Source: Craterostigma plantagineum
Lineage: Eukaryota > Streptophyta > Magnoliopsida > Lamiales > Linderniaceae
NCBI GenBank assembly: GCA_027422505.1
Contig: JAPQWV010000017.1
Location: forward strand, 20,213,501 to 20,277,500
DNA: 64,000 nucleotides
Reading direction: 5' to 3'
The number at the start of each line of letters is the position of its first letter. Within the stretch, counting starts at the first letter, position 1. Positions 47,673 to 59,049 of the stretch are shown here, piece after piece. A model generated the notes under the pieces. That model had not been told where the DNA came from. It was given only the letters and a program-made list of their open reading frames with translations, and searched no databases. The position numbers were made by a program, and so were the translations under genes.

Positions 47673-48307
47673 ATGCTAACGTTGATTCTAGCTTTGATAT
47701 TCACACTAACCTCATCAGCGATCGATAATCTCAGTGTAGTTTCAGCATCAGCAATTGGCGGCCCATATACCAACTTTTCGATAACCAAACCAAACTGCGT
47801 CGATCGTTGCGGTGATATAAAAATCCCATTTCCATTCGGCCTCGACGACGACAGCGAAAACTGCTACCACAATGACAGATTCTTTGCCACATGCAAGCAT
47901 ACTTCTAGCCGCCTAGGCTGTTTGTACAGAATTCCTCGATTGAAATTACGAATATATCCCTCGATGGCCAGATCACGGTCTTGCAGTTCATATCAAAAGA
48001 TTGCTACAGCAAAAACGGAACTCGCGTTTACGGCACGTTTATCAAAATGCCTCAACCTTTCATTGCAAACTACACGGCCAACAAGTTGACAGTCGTGGGG
48101 TGCGACACAAATGGCGTTGTCTATGGGAAACGTCTCAACCGCAAGTACGCAGCGGGCTGTCTTTCTATGTGTTATTCGAAGGAAGATTTGATCGAAGGGT
48201 CGTGCACGGGCGTGGGGTGTTGCCAGACTTCTATACCGAAAGACGTTTGGGACGTTGGGTTGAGCTTGAGCAGTTATGATAATTACACGAATGTTTCAGA
48301 TTTCAAG
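47673..48307 (+). pseudogene. Wall-associated kinase-like gene 2, truncated
   Basis: The 5' part of a paralogue of gene 1: a signal peptide (MLTLILALIFTLTSS), a GUB_WAK start (CVDRCGDIKIPFPFG) and, after a frame change near 47915-47930, QNSSIEITNISLDGQ, CYSKNGTRV, AGCLSMCYSKEDLIEGSC and TGVGCCQTSIPKDVW. At 48307 the coding sequence is cut by a copia LTR, so the EGF, membrane and kinase parts are missing. Unlike gene 1 it runs straight through VVGCDTNG without an intron. It cannot make a receptor; at most it could make a short secreted ectodomain if the frameshift were absent. Confidence 0.85.
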
Positions 48308-48652
48308 TGTTAGGAATTTATTGTGTTCATTTAATTATTTAATCTTCAATCTTGTAATTTATTTAAGTGAACTGGGCTTTAATGTTTTAGAGCCCAGTGA
48401 TCTTATTCTTGTAATGGGCTTACAAGGGCCCAAGTATTATATACCAACCTGTAGTATAAATACTAAAACCCTAACATATAGTTAGGTTTGTCTGTGTGCG
48501 TGATAATCAATAAGAAGAGAACTTTCAGAGAAGGAGCCTTCCAACCCTCCTCAAGAAAGCACGCAAACACACCACGTTAGGTGAATTCTTCCATTTATTT
48601 TCGTGGTATAATTGCTTGAAATATGCTTTGGTTGGATAAATACGGACCAACA
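48308..48652 (+). repeat. 5' LTR of copia F
   Basis: Starts TGTTAGGAATTT and ends GGACCAACA, followed after two bases by a primer site TGGTATCAGAGCC (48655-48667). A TATA-like 'gtataaatac' lies near 48453-48462. It interrupts kinase gene 2. No second LTR is found in the window. Confidence 0.88.
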
Positions 48653-48654
48653 AG

Positions 48655-49790
48655 TGGTATCAGAGCCAAACACGCTCAGATTTGAGAAAAATTTTCAAAA
48701 TTAAAATTTTTTGTGTTCTTCGTGCTCTTCATAATTTTCGAAAATTTTGATTTGTTTTGGTGTTTTTGATGATGCTTGAGTGCTTAGGGTTGAAGATATA
48801 AGCGTTAAGATCATTATACGGACGTTTCTTGTAGAATTTTTCTGGGTTTGGGGTATATTTTCTATGATCGTGCGTGAAAACCCTTCCTAGCAATTCGCGG
48901 CACTGTAGCGATCTCGCAGTCAAAGTAGCAATTCACAAAAAAAAAATAAAGTTTGATATCACTGTAGCAGTTTCGAAATCACTGTAGCAATCTCGAAATT
49001 ACTTAGCTCGAAATCTCGAAATCAATGTCGCAATCTCGAAATTTTTGAAAAAAAAAATAAATCTCGAGATCCTGTTATTTACAAAATTGCCACTGAAATA
49101 TCGAAGCCTCGTATTTACAAAATTGCCATTGGTTTCGAGATCTTCATATTTACGGAATTGCCATTGATTTCGAGAACCTCTTATTTACGAATTGCCATCG
49201 ACATCTATTTTTTAAAAAAAACCTAATTACGATTTTGCCATCGAAAACCTTTATTTTATATAAAAAATAAATTCTAAACCTATATTTACGATTTTGCCAT
49301 CGATATTTTCTTAAATAATAATAATAAATAAATTTCGAAACACATATTTACGGAATTGCCATCGAGATCTGATTTGAATTTCTTTGATAGTTAATTACTG
49401 AATTGCCATTTAAAATCAGAGCTCGATACACTATTACAAAAATGCCATCGAGAATCTCATCCGAAATAGTTTTTCGATATTCTTAATTACAAAAGTACCA
49501 TCGAGAATCTCATCGGTGCGAGTTAAAGAAAAGATAAAACAGTTTCGAAATTCAATTGGCACATTATAAAAAAAGGTTTTACTATCTTTTTCGAAGTTTT
49601 CGACATTACTTCCAAACTTTTCGGGTACACCAAAAAGTTTTCAATGTTTAAAATTTTCGAAACTTCACCATATTTCACGAAATACTAAAGCCTTTCAGTA
49701 CAGATTTTTTTCCAAAAGCCAAAAATCTCAAATCTACAAAGCGCGTCAACGATCAAATATCCAACTAGCTTAAAATAAAATAAACATAAA
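48655..49790 (+). mobile_element. copia F leader with TCGA-rich repeats
   Basis: Sequence downstream of the primer site, non-coding on both strands. It contains short degenerate repeats: 'ctgtagcaatctcgaaat' variants at about 48900-49040 and 'tttacgaaattgccatcga' variants about every 35-65 bp at 49075-49510. No copia coding region follows; the element is cut off before the gypsy fragment. Confidence 0.55.
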
Positions 49791-49799
49791 TGGACGCCT

Positions 49800-52188
49800 A
49801 TTCGATTATTAGCGAGACTAAGTATATTTCCTTGGAGAAGCATAGTTCGACAGTAAAAACATTAGAAGACAGACTGGATGCTCGATCGCCAAAATAGTGT
49901 CCCACCAATGTCCTGCACTTCCTCGCAGTAGAAATGCAGCACACAGAACTTTCTCATTCTCAGGAATTCTGCTATATTGGAACATACTCTCTAATGTTCT
50001 GAGCCAATCTTCGGCAGATGTTGGATCAATAGCATCCTCGAAAGTCAGTGGGTTCAGTTTGCGAAATCTTTCACCCACTGCTTCAATCATATCAGCTTGA
50101 GAAATTCTGTTATTCCTTGTCCCCTCAGAGTTTTGCTGCTGAATCAATTCCCGAATCTGTTGAGACTGCTGACGTACTAATTCAGTAAGCTGAAGGATAG
50201 CCGAATCACGATTGTCAGTCGGGTTTGCGTTTTCCTCATCTTGATTGTTTACTCCGCTACCTTCTCCTCTTGTTCTAACCATATTGCCTCTCTTACACTA
50301 ACGGTCCCTAAGGCCAATAAATCATGCAATGCAATAAATTCATAATATCACATAACTTACAAGCAAGGCTGTCTTCCGCGCTTTTGAGTGTGTGTACATG
50401 GACAGTCTACAGAAACTGCAACCGAAGCTCTGATACCAACCTGTGACGCCCCACCATCTAATACTATTTTCTTACGCTAACCTACGTGACTAAATAGAAT
50501 ATAAAACATATTACATATGAAACACTGATAAAATTTTTCGATTTTTCAAAGCACACCACTCACAACTATTTTACAATACAAACATTGTTCAGATTTTACA
50601 TACAATACAACCTTATTTTACGCAAACACAATATAATTAAACATAGCGGCCGCCACACATATCGCATCCATGTGCACACCACCCTCAAAAGTCACCGGAA
50701 GTTCCAGAAGGACCAGCCTCGCTATCTAAGCGTTCACATACCGTGTTCGCTGCGTCTACAACACATAAAAACATGGGATGAGCTACGAAGCTCAGTAAGT
50801 GAAAATATGCATGTATGCACGTGCCAAAATAGCAAAGGCACGCGCCAATGCTTTCTACTACTCTTATCCTTACATCATACTCATCTATTTCTCATTTTCG
50901 TCAGGGCCCATAGCTACTTACTAACCGCACCATCATATCATGAGCTCAAATCCTATACGGATAAAAATACGATAGTGGCCCACTCTAGCTAGGATAAAAC
51001 TACGGTTTATCTCCAGTTTTACCACTCACCAGCTCGCCCCTCTATCACGTCACTTTCCTGGCACTATAATTATACTATGTGCCTTCCCATTACTTAAATA
51101 ATTTAGGTAAATATATTCGACAGTTTTACCCCCGTCATGGTGCCTTTGTAGAAGTAGCTATACTCTCATTTATCTACATTACATATAACTCGCTTTCAAC
51201 TTGAGTAATACAATGCCCGCTCATTCCCCAAAATACTTAATATGATTCGTGCGTGCACATGATCATGCTGCATAAATAATGCGACAATTAATAAATTCCA
51301 AACAATCGCATATAACAGATAATTCACATACCACATATTCATCGAAGCAATTAGTCACATTACAGTACAAATATCAATCAATTTATGTGTTGTAGGTGAA
51401 ATTCCCACTTACCTGATATCCTTAGCTTATCGTACGGTTAAATCGCTAACCTTCAAACCCTAATTATAGAATCATATAAAATTAGAGTTCGTTAATTTAG
51501 TTATAATTTCATGAAGTTGGCTTAATTTGAAAACCCTAGTTTCGACTGAGTTTTGATGTTTCGAACTTCTCTTAAATTGAAAAGTATCATTTTGAAATTT
51601 ATAGAATCTCGAGCTACAATTTAATTTGAATCTCGACATTATATACAAAGTTCGATATTTAAACTACATAAAGATCTCGACATTGACTGAATTTCGACAT
51701 GTTGCTCTAACATAAACCTCGAGACTTATATATATCGATATTATAACTAAAGATCTCGACATGTATTTACAAATAAATCTCGAGATGAGGCCTGAAATGA
51801 TCTCGACATTTCATGATAAATCTCATCATGGATCTCGATATATATAGATTAGACATAAATGTCGAGCTTTGAACAGTGCATGATATCAATACTGAAATTA
51901 CATAAAACTTCAAGATATATTATATAAGGATTTCGATGTCTACAATAAGATAGATCTCGAGTTCTGAACTAAGCACTCTATACAATTTCGATATAAGTCT
52001 TCAAAATAGAATTCGAGATGTACGTTTCTATATCACACCTAAAATCTCGAGATTTAGCAAGTTTTTATTTTTCCAAATCAATTCTCGATATGAGCTCGAC
52101 AAAAATCCAAAGTCAATACTAACATGAAAATTTTATTATAAGTCTCGAATTTGTTTCGACTTCCTTCCACTCTCCTTGGTTTTGACAT
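49800..52188 (-). mobile_element. Ty3/gypsy fragment G (gag start, primer site, LTR)
   Basis: On the minus strand an LTR ends GGGGCGTCACA at 50442. A tRNA-Met primer site (TTGGTATCAGAGCTTC) follows at about 50424-50439, then a leader and a gag start at 50282. Gag breaks off near 49850. The LTR extends rightward for at least 900 bp, since its part 51047-51345 recurs at 31763, and perhaps to the Tat element at 52189. Its outer end is not resolved. The TCGA-rich tract at 51540-52160 may belong to it. Confidence 0.7.
49818..50282 (-). pseudogene. gypsy G gag N-terminus
   Basis: Starts MVRTRGEGSGVNNQDEEN, with a Q-rich helix (LVRQQSQQIRELIQQQN), then the retrotransposon Gag core FRKLNPLTFEDAIDPTSAED and WLRTLESMF, and LLRGSAGHWW. 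This is the usual Gag of chromovirus-type Ty3/gypsy elements. After about residue 137 the sequence stops resembling Gag and the frame ends, so the element is truncated here. Protease, RT and integrase are absent. Confidence 0.85.
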
Positions 52189-52972
52189 TGTTCTTACTGA
52201 TGCCGCCGAAAAATGGATCTACCGCGTCGGACGACTAACAGACTTCTTCCCGCCTAGATTCCACCGCGCAAGTTACCTAATCACTCGAAAACAGGATAAG
52301 GGTTGTGGGTCGTTTGCCCTCTTGCCTAGGTCAAGAGGGTAATCTCCATGTTCCAGGTGTAAAGTGGCATAAAAAGTGATGTGTGGTGTGTGTTTATGAG
52401 TAATTAATTGGACAGAGTAACGGTAGGATACACGAGAAGAGACATACCTGTTCTTGAGTGCGTTGGTAATATTTATAGGCTTCTGCCCTTAGGCGGTTTT
52501 CCAACGGTTGAGACCCACGTTCCGCGATCCTAGGGGTCGAGCTTCCTTATCGCCCATGATGGCACGTTTCCTAAACCTATCGAGTGTCAGACGGTTATTC
52601 TGCACGTCTTATTTGCATCATCGTGGGCGAATCGTGGCAGTTTTCGAGTTGGATGACCGCTACTCTCGAGGGCAAGGTCTTCCCTCGGACTCGGGAAATA
52701 TACCCGAGTCCTTCCTTTCCTCTCGGGTATCTTCCTGGAGTGTTTTCGAGGGTACGAGTCCCTCGGATCGGGAGCCCGAGGATCTCCTTATGCTTACGTT
52801 CCGAGGGGACGAGTCCCTCGGATGGAGCGCCCGAGGATCTCCTTATGCTTACGTTCCGAGGGGCTTGGTTCTTCGTCGCAGGTATTGTCCTATGGTCCTC
52901 GAATGAGGTTGTTAGGTTAGTTGAGATGGGTCGGGTGTTTTGCCGCGGGGTCGATTAGACCCGAGGGTAACA
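52189..52972 (-). repeat. 3' LTR of Tat element H
   Basis: 784 bp with TGTT...AACA ends in both orientations. It contains a TATA-like 'ctataaatatt' on the minus strand near 52470-52480 and two 55-bp tandem units at about 52754-52863. Its partner lies outside the window, so the ends are inferred from the termini and the adjacent polypurine tract. Confidence 0.8.
52754..52863. repeat. 55-bp tandem duplication in LTR
   Basis: Two units share 'acgagtccctcggat' and 'cccgaggatctccttatgct', with 55 bp between matching points. Confidence 0.85.
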
Positions 52973-53484
52973 ATAGTCCCCCCTTCGAGTAGTCCAAAAG
53001 AAGTATGGTGAATTTTGGACGTTTTTGTGGGGTAGTGGCGAAATATCCGATCCATTACGACTCCGAGGGCTGTCATTGGGTTCTTATTTCGCGTACTCTT
53101 TCCCGGGCATAGGCCCATTACTTCTTCCTTAGGGGCCTTAAACACCGTTCCAGCTTTCAATCCACGTGTCGCGTTTCTACTGGCTGGCTCTGATGGGACG
53201 TCTGGGCAGGGATTTTCGCGCCTCTTCCCAAGTTGACGCGGATCGCCAAATTTTTTGCACGGATCGACACGGCCCGTTGATCCGGCTTCAATCCAAGGGC
53301 TCGGATCGATGGCGTGGGGCCTATATATACCCCACTTCCTTCGTCATTCCCCTTTCTTCTACTTTCTCTCACTAATATTTCTCTTCAAGAAGTTCCCGAG
53401 CGCCCGATCCATCCAGCCTTTCTTTCCCAGCTTTTTAGGTTTTCTCGTAAGTCTTTCTCCCCTTAGCCTTTTACTTTTAGCACC

Positions 53485-55826
53485 ATGACTTCTAGCTCTA
53501 GTGATAGCTCTCGTGTAGATTCGGGTAATTTTTCCGAGGGGTCGGGTGGATCTGGTAGCTCTAGTTCAAGTAGTTCGTCTGATAACAGTAGTTCCTTTGT
53601 TGAGGGTTCTAGGGGCCCTAGGGTTGATGTGGGGGATAGCCCACGGGTAGATGTCGGGGGTCCTCGGGAGGGCTCCTCGAGGGCATCTTCGGTAGATTCT
53701 GAGGCTACGTATACAGTCCCGATTTCGCTTCCGCCTCTTGCTTTAGGAGAGCCCTCCCCTCCCCTTGAAAGTGATTTCCCCAGTCCTGGGGCCTTCCGTC
53801 GGGCCTTTAGTGCCTGGGTCGGGGAGGTTGAGACATTCCGAGCTGCTCGCGAAGGTGTTCGTTGGCATCAGATCAAGGTCTCTACTTTCAGACCTTCAGA
53901 TCTTCCTAGGTTAGTATCTCTCTCGGGTCTTCCCGATGATTTTGAAGTTAGAATTCCCTCATCGACCTAGCCAGTAATCCTCCCGAGGGTTTTGGTACTT
54001 ATTTTTTGGATCAGGTCGAGATGGGGCTTAGATTTCCTCTACCCCGTTTTCTTGTAGATATTTGTCAATATTTTGGAATCTCCCCTGCCCAATTAGCACC
54101 GAACTCCTTTAGCCTTCTTCTCTCACTTGCTGTCATTCTTGCCCACTTTCGCTTTGAGCCCTCGATCCCTATGATCACCTCTTTCCTGAAGCTTAATAAG
54201 AAAGAGGAAGGGAAATTCTTCTTCACCCCCTCACGCACTCCTGTTCTCATCCGAGGCAATCCCTCCTCTCATAAGGGTTGGATGAGTAAGTATTTCTTTG
54301 TTAAGCCCTCGGTAGACTGCGCCGAGTCCGCGCTAATCCCCTTCTCCTGGAGCGACCACCATACAATTTCCAATCCTCTTCCTCCTGAAACATCCTCTAG
54401 GATCGAAACCTTCTTGGCAAGGGTAGGCTCCAGGCGATATTGGGCCAAAAAACTCCGAGAGGAAGAACTCCTTTGCGCCCACGGTTTCTCTTCGAAAGGC
54501 GTCAAACTCACCATGACCCTAGGTATACCATTAGAGTCCCGATGCGCCCTACCTTTGGTTTAACCCTGTTATGACGCATGTTTTGACTTCCTACTTCTCT
54601 TTTGCAGCTGATCGGATGTCTCTCGCCGAGGTCATTGCTATCGCTGACGAGGAGGATGAGGATCTTTGCCAGCCAACTCCCCAAGAACATGCCCCAAATA
54701 CCCGTTCAAAGGGTAAGGGCAAGGCCCCAGCTTCCTCCTCGGGGGTAAAAAAGTCTGCGCCGAAGCGAGCGGCTCCTTCCCAAGGAGGGGCTGCGGCGAA
54801 GAGAACCCGAGCTTCTTCAAGTCATCCTGTTTCCTCACCTCCGGGGGATCCAATTGCGTTGGGTCGGGCTAAACAACCTGCTTTCTTTAATGACCCATCA
54901 AAGGAGGAGAGCTGGGAGTTCCTTCGGGAATTCCCTGATGAAGCTAACATGCATTATACTCGCGAGCTCTCCTATCTTGACCTTAGAAGCCTTCTTGGTA
55001 CTACCGTCGGGCAGGTATGTATTCCTCTCTGCTTTTCACTTCATCGGGCGACTTTGATCTTACCGAACCTCCGTTAATGTAGTCGCTCTCTCTGGTGACC
55101 GAGGTCACGAAACGTGTCTCCCGGCTTGCTGAGCGAAATAAAACCTTGTCCCATGCCGAGGCCGAATTTCGCAAGCGGGTGGAGGAGCTTGAGCGAGAGG
55201 CAGTCGAGGCTAAGACTCGGGAGAAAAAGCTCCAGGAAGAAGCGGCAGAGCTCCAACGCCATCTTTCTCGATCGGAGGTGGCCCGGGTTGAAGATAGGAG
55301 GGAGTGGGAAAAGGATCTGGAGCAGAACTACGTCCCCAAGCGCACTCATCTGAACGATATGAAGACCTTCTTCAAGTGGGGCTTCTATGGGTGCATCTCC
55401 GAACTTCGAGCACACGGGTATAGTAGGGCGGATCACCCCTTCAAGTTTCTGAATGCCATCAGGACTTTGAAGGAGGCCCCTTCTGGGGGCTATTTGCCCG
55501 AACCCCGAGATGAGAGCGGTCCTTCGAGGACGCCAATTGTGCGGGCCCCCGCCGCAGTTGTGGCTGAGCCCCAGTTCGAGGAGATGCGAGGTGCCTCCGG
55601 GGAAGAAACCCGTGATGATGCTGAGGAGACCCAGGTACCGGGGGGTTCTGCTGAGGAAGAAGCCCTTAAGGAGCAAGCCGAGGAGGGAGAGGGAGAAGGC
55701 CAGGAGGTTGGAGCTTGCGGAGATGCTGAGAAGCCGGGGAAGTTGCCGGGGGTGGAGATCAGGCCAGCTAGGCCGTTTAAACCTTTTCCTTTTATGTCTT
55801 TTCTTTCTCTTTGTCGGGGAATGTAA
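53485..55826 (+). pseudogene. Tat antisense gene, copy A
   Basis: Opposite to the element's own genes. Exons are 53485-54522, 54608-55014 and 55083-55826, with GT-AG introns and matching phases. The protein has a Ser-rich N-terminus, a domain with MGLRFPLPRFLVDI, ISPAQLAPNSFSLLLSLAV and GWMSKYFFVKPS, a basic low-complexity linker (RSKGKGKAPASSSGVKKSAP), a coiled coil rich in Glu/Arg, and a C-terminal FFKWGFYGCISELRAHGYS block. The middle domain resembles Pfam 'Putative gypsy type transposon' (PF04195), known from plant Tat-related antisense frames; its function is unknown. Exon 1 needs one extra base near 53952-53967, where a stop (53968-53970) otherwise ends the frame. With it the product would be about 729 residues. 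Confidence 0.75.
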
Positions 55827-55832
55827 TGAACC

Positions 55833-55835
<3 letters not shown>

Positions 55836-55869
<34 letters not shown>
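55836..55869. repeat. (TA)n microsatellite
   Basis: Roughly 17 TA units directly after the stop of antisense copy A. Confidence 0.95.
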
Positions 55870-55873
<4 letters not shown>

Positions 55874-56365
55874 TTTCTGTCCTTTCTGAACATGGCCCCC
55901 CGGGGCATAATATATGATCGAATGTCGAGCCTTCGGGCATTTTCCCTTTTTATCGCGTTTGTTCTCTTTTGCTTCAGTCCCTCATATGCTTCTACTTATT
56001 CTCGGGTAGTCTGCCCGACAACACGTTGCAAATCCCGAGGATATATAGCGTACTCGGGACTTTTTACGGCATCGGGTCATTCCGAGACGTTCTCGCCCGG
56101 TCTTCATTAATTCCGTAAAAGTAGCGCAGACTTAGTCCAAGCGAAAACCGAACTTACTTAAAACAGTACGCTCGAGAATTTAGCAACGACTACCCCTAGA
56201 ATATCAGGTACCGAGTCAGATGACCGTTTGAATTTTGAATTTCGGGCTTACCGACTTCTCGCCCAAGCAAAGGTCTCTCTATAAATACCGACAATCCTTT
56301 AGCTTTCCCTAGATTATCCCTTCTCCTGTGTCTTCCCATTTTTGCTTCTCATTCTCAGAGTTTAT

Positions 56366-58219
56366 ATGGCTTCCTCTTCCTCTAAGGGCAAGCGTGCTGC
56401 TGCCTCTTTTCCCAAGCCGGAGTGTGTTCCTTTTGATTTTGGTAATTCTTCCAGCTTCGGGCCTGAATCGGGTTTTCGACCCGACCCGGCTTCTAGTGTG
56501 AAATTGCCAATTCCTCAAGGTGATGTTGGAGACAAGAGTTACCGCAAGAATTTGGCTAGATGGTCTGCTGAAGCAGAAGAGGCTCGATCCAAGGTGAACC
56601 TCCCGTGGCATCGAACGAAAGTATCGACGCTTAGCCCTCAATCGCTTCGGGAATGCATCGAGAAGGCTAGGATCCCCTCTGATTATGAAGTTCAGCTGCC
56701 CGACCCCTTGCAAGTAGTGTCTTCCCCCCTCCTGGTTTCTTGGCGTTTTTTGCTGACCAGATAGACATGGGGTTGAGGTTCCCCATCCCTTTTTTCCTTC
56801 TCGACCTATGTGAGGCCTTAGGCATCTCTCCTGGACAGATATTCCCCAATTTCTGTAGTTTACTACTAGCTTTAGCCGTCGTTACTCGCAAACTTAATTT
56901 TCCTCTCACCACCAAGTTGGTTCTTAGTTTCTTCCGCGTGTGGGAGCGGGATGTTGGTAAATTTGTTTTCGTGCCTTCCACTGATGTTTTCCACGATAAC
57001 TTTACTGCCACCAAGGGATGGATGAACAAATTCTTCTTTGTGCGTCCCTCACCCCAGCATTGGGACCGCAGGTTTTCCTTACTCCAGTGGCGAGATCACT
57101 GTCGGGCTTTGATAAACGACCCCGACCTTCTGCTGCCGTTCATGGACCGTGTCGGGGGTCAGAGTTTCTCGGTGAGAGAGTTGATGTCGGCTGCTCCCTC
57201 CGATTCGGTTGCTCCTCCCCGCATTTTAGGTATGCTTTTCCTTTATCTTTGCTTGTTAGAGGGTAGCTTTCCGATTCTTATCATTTTTCCTTTCTCCAGT
57301 GAGTGATGGCTCGGGTGTTCTGCCCGTCATGGCGGTTCGGACCGGAGGCACTTCGGCACGCCCCTGGGAGGAGTCTGACGAGCGTTCGGCTGGTATGCCC
57401 GCGGATGAGATGTTAACTCCTCATCGTGAGATAGTTCGACCTAAGCGAGTGAGGCCCTCTCCGCCGACTCCTCCAGCTTCTTCCCGGGGAGGGCCCTCCT
57501 GCTCTCAGCCTGCCCCTCATCCTCATTTCCTGCTGGAGAAAGATGGAGAGTCGTCCTTATCTTATATGATGAATTTTCTTACACCTGAGGAGAAGGGCTT
57601 CGCCAAAGAACTATCCGATGACCGCTTTTGGAAAGAGTGGGCCTTAGCCTTAAGCCAGGTAGACTTATTTCTCGTTTTCTTCCTCTGGATATTCACTTAC
57701 ATCGCATACCTTCGTCCTTAGGCTTATTCCTTATCCTGCGAGGGGAATCGGCGGTACCGCCTTCAGCAGAAAATGGTCGAATCAGCGCGATCTTGCAATG
57801 TGGAGATGACCATGCGAGTCAGTGAGGAGGCTCAGGAGGTGGGTCGCCTGAAAGATCAGTTGGCGAGAGCTCAATTTGAGGTAGGTAAGCTTCGCCAAGA
57901 GCTTCATTCAGAGAGGGAGATCCGTCGCAGTCGGGAGTATCAGTCTGACCCCAAACTGGTCCCTGTGGAGGAAGTATCCGAGGCGGCCAACATGTACTTT
58001 AACTTCGGATTTCAAGGGTGCTTGTCCCAGATAAGGGCGAATGGCTTTCCAGAAAGTGCTCATCCCTTCAATTTCCTTAATCCCGAGGCGGCCTTTATGG
58101 CTTTAGCTCCCAGACGTTCTCCCCCGAGGCCGGTGAAGGGAAAGAGCCTATGGGACGAGTTTGACTTAGGCGAGAGTAGTGATGCTTCCCGAGGTGGTGG
58201 TCCAGCCGAGAAGGATTAA
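56366..58219 (+). pseudogene. Tat antisense gene, copy B
   Basis: A tandem paralogue of copy A with the same design. Exons are 56366-57229, 57300-57658 and 57722-58219, with introns of 70 and 63 bp at the same phases (1 and 0). The ATG gives MASSSSKGKRAAASFPKPE. The PF04195-like domain has DQIDMGLRFPIPFFLLDLCE, ISPGQIFPNFCSLLLALAV and GWMNKFFFVRPS. The end has a coiled coil (LKDQLARAQFEVGKLRQELH) and FNFGFQGCLSQIRANGFPES. One base is missing in a C-run near 56728-56735, at the point equivalent to the lesion in copy A. Repaired length would be about 573 residues. Confidence 0.75.
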
Positions 58220-59049
58220 TTGGGCGACTTTATTTGGAATTCAGTTTTTAGTCCTTGCTTTTCCCTTGCTTTCCGTGGATGTTTTTATTTCCTGGTCTTC
58301 CTGTTTATCTGATGCGTTTTAGATTATTAAATAAATAAAGGATTTTTAATTACCTGAACGTTCCTTTTCGCTTGTTCTACTCGATGTTTATTACTTCCTC
58401 CCCTTTTGACTACCCTTGATGAGTGCGCGAGGGATGAGGTCCCTTCTTCGGGCAGAGGGCGTCCCCCCATACCCCAAGAGAGCCTCGGCGTGTTGCCCAA
58501 GGAGATTTGTCCCGACGGGTCTTCTTTGCCTCTAACATAAATAGAGGTGGCGCTGCCTCGCGTAGAGGGATAACAGTGTGCACAGGAGCGTTTTCCCTTT
58601 CGGGAATTTCTCAGCCTCTCTTAGAGGGAATTCGATGTGCGCAGTTTACATTACCCGAGGGGAGTTGTCCCGAGGGGCCTTCTTTGCCTCTAGCTTGCAT
58701 AGAGGTGGCGCTGCCTCGCGTAGAGGGGTAACAGTGTGCGCAAGAAATATTTTCCCTTTAGGGAATTTCTCAGCCTCTCGTAGAGAGAAATCAGTGTGTG
58801 TAAAGGAGGTTGCCCAAGGGGGGTTGTCCCGAGGGGTTCCCTGGGGCGATTATCTCCTTGGGAGATGAGGCGTCTTCTACCCGGGTCTTCATGCCTTTTT
58901 AAGTTCTTTGAATTTCGACTCGGAGATTCCTCGTACGGAAAGAAAATAAACTTCATTAATAACTTGATATGGTTTACATCTCAAAAGCGATAGAAGTAAA
59001 CTTAAGAAAATAGTAGGTAGAAAAATATATGCAAATAAGGGTACTCCCT
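58220..59049. repeat. Minisatellite between antisense gene B and pol
   Basis: Units of about 158-160 bp start near 58492, 58650 and 58810 (the last partial). They share 'gaggtggcgctgcctcgcgt', 'gggaatttctcagcctctc' and 'cagtgtg'. Tandem repeats at this place are known from Retand-type Tat elements. The rest of the interval holds no gene. Confidence 0.85.

Noticed and set aside
50585..50992. 135-codon plus-strand frame
   Set aside because: Lies inside the gypsy G LTR on the opposite strand and shows no domain.
52508..52958. Plus-strand frames of 124-132 codons in the Tat LTR
   Set aside because: They lie wholly inside the LTR and its 55-bp tandem repeat. Two overlapping frames are open simply because of repeat composition.
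55074..55676. 200-codon minus-strand frame opposite antisense gene A
   Set aside because: It is a shadow of the highly biased coiled-coil exon on the other strand and has no recognisable domain.
58492..58850. CRISPR-like spaced repeats
   Set aside because: Units are contiguous minisatellite copies of about 160 bp inside a plant retrotransposon, not short repeats with unique spacers.
58507..58868. Overlapping plus-strand frames in the Tat minisatellite
   Set aside because: Generated by the repeat unit, with no start context or domain.
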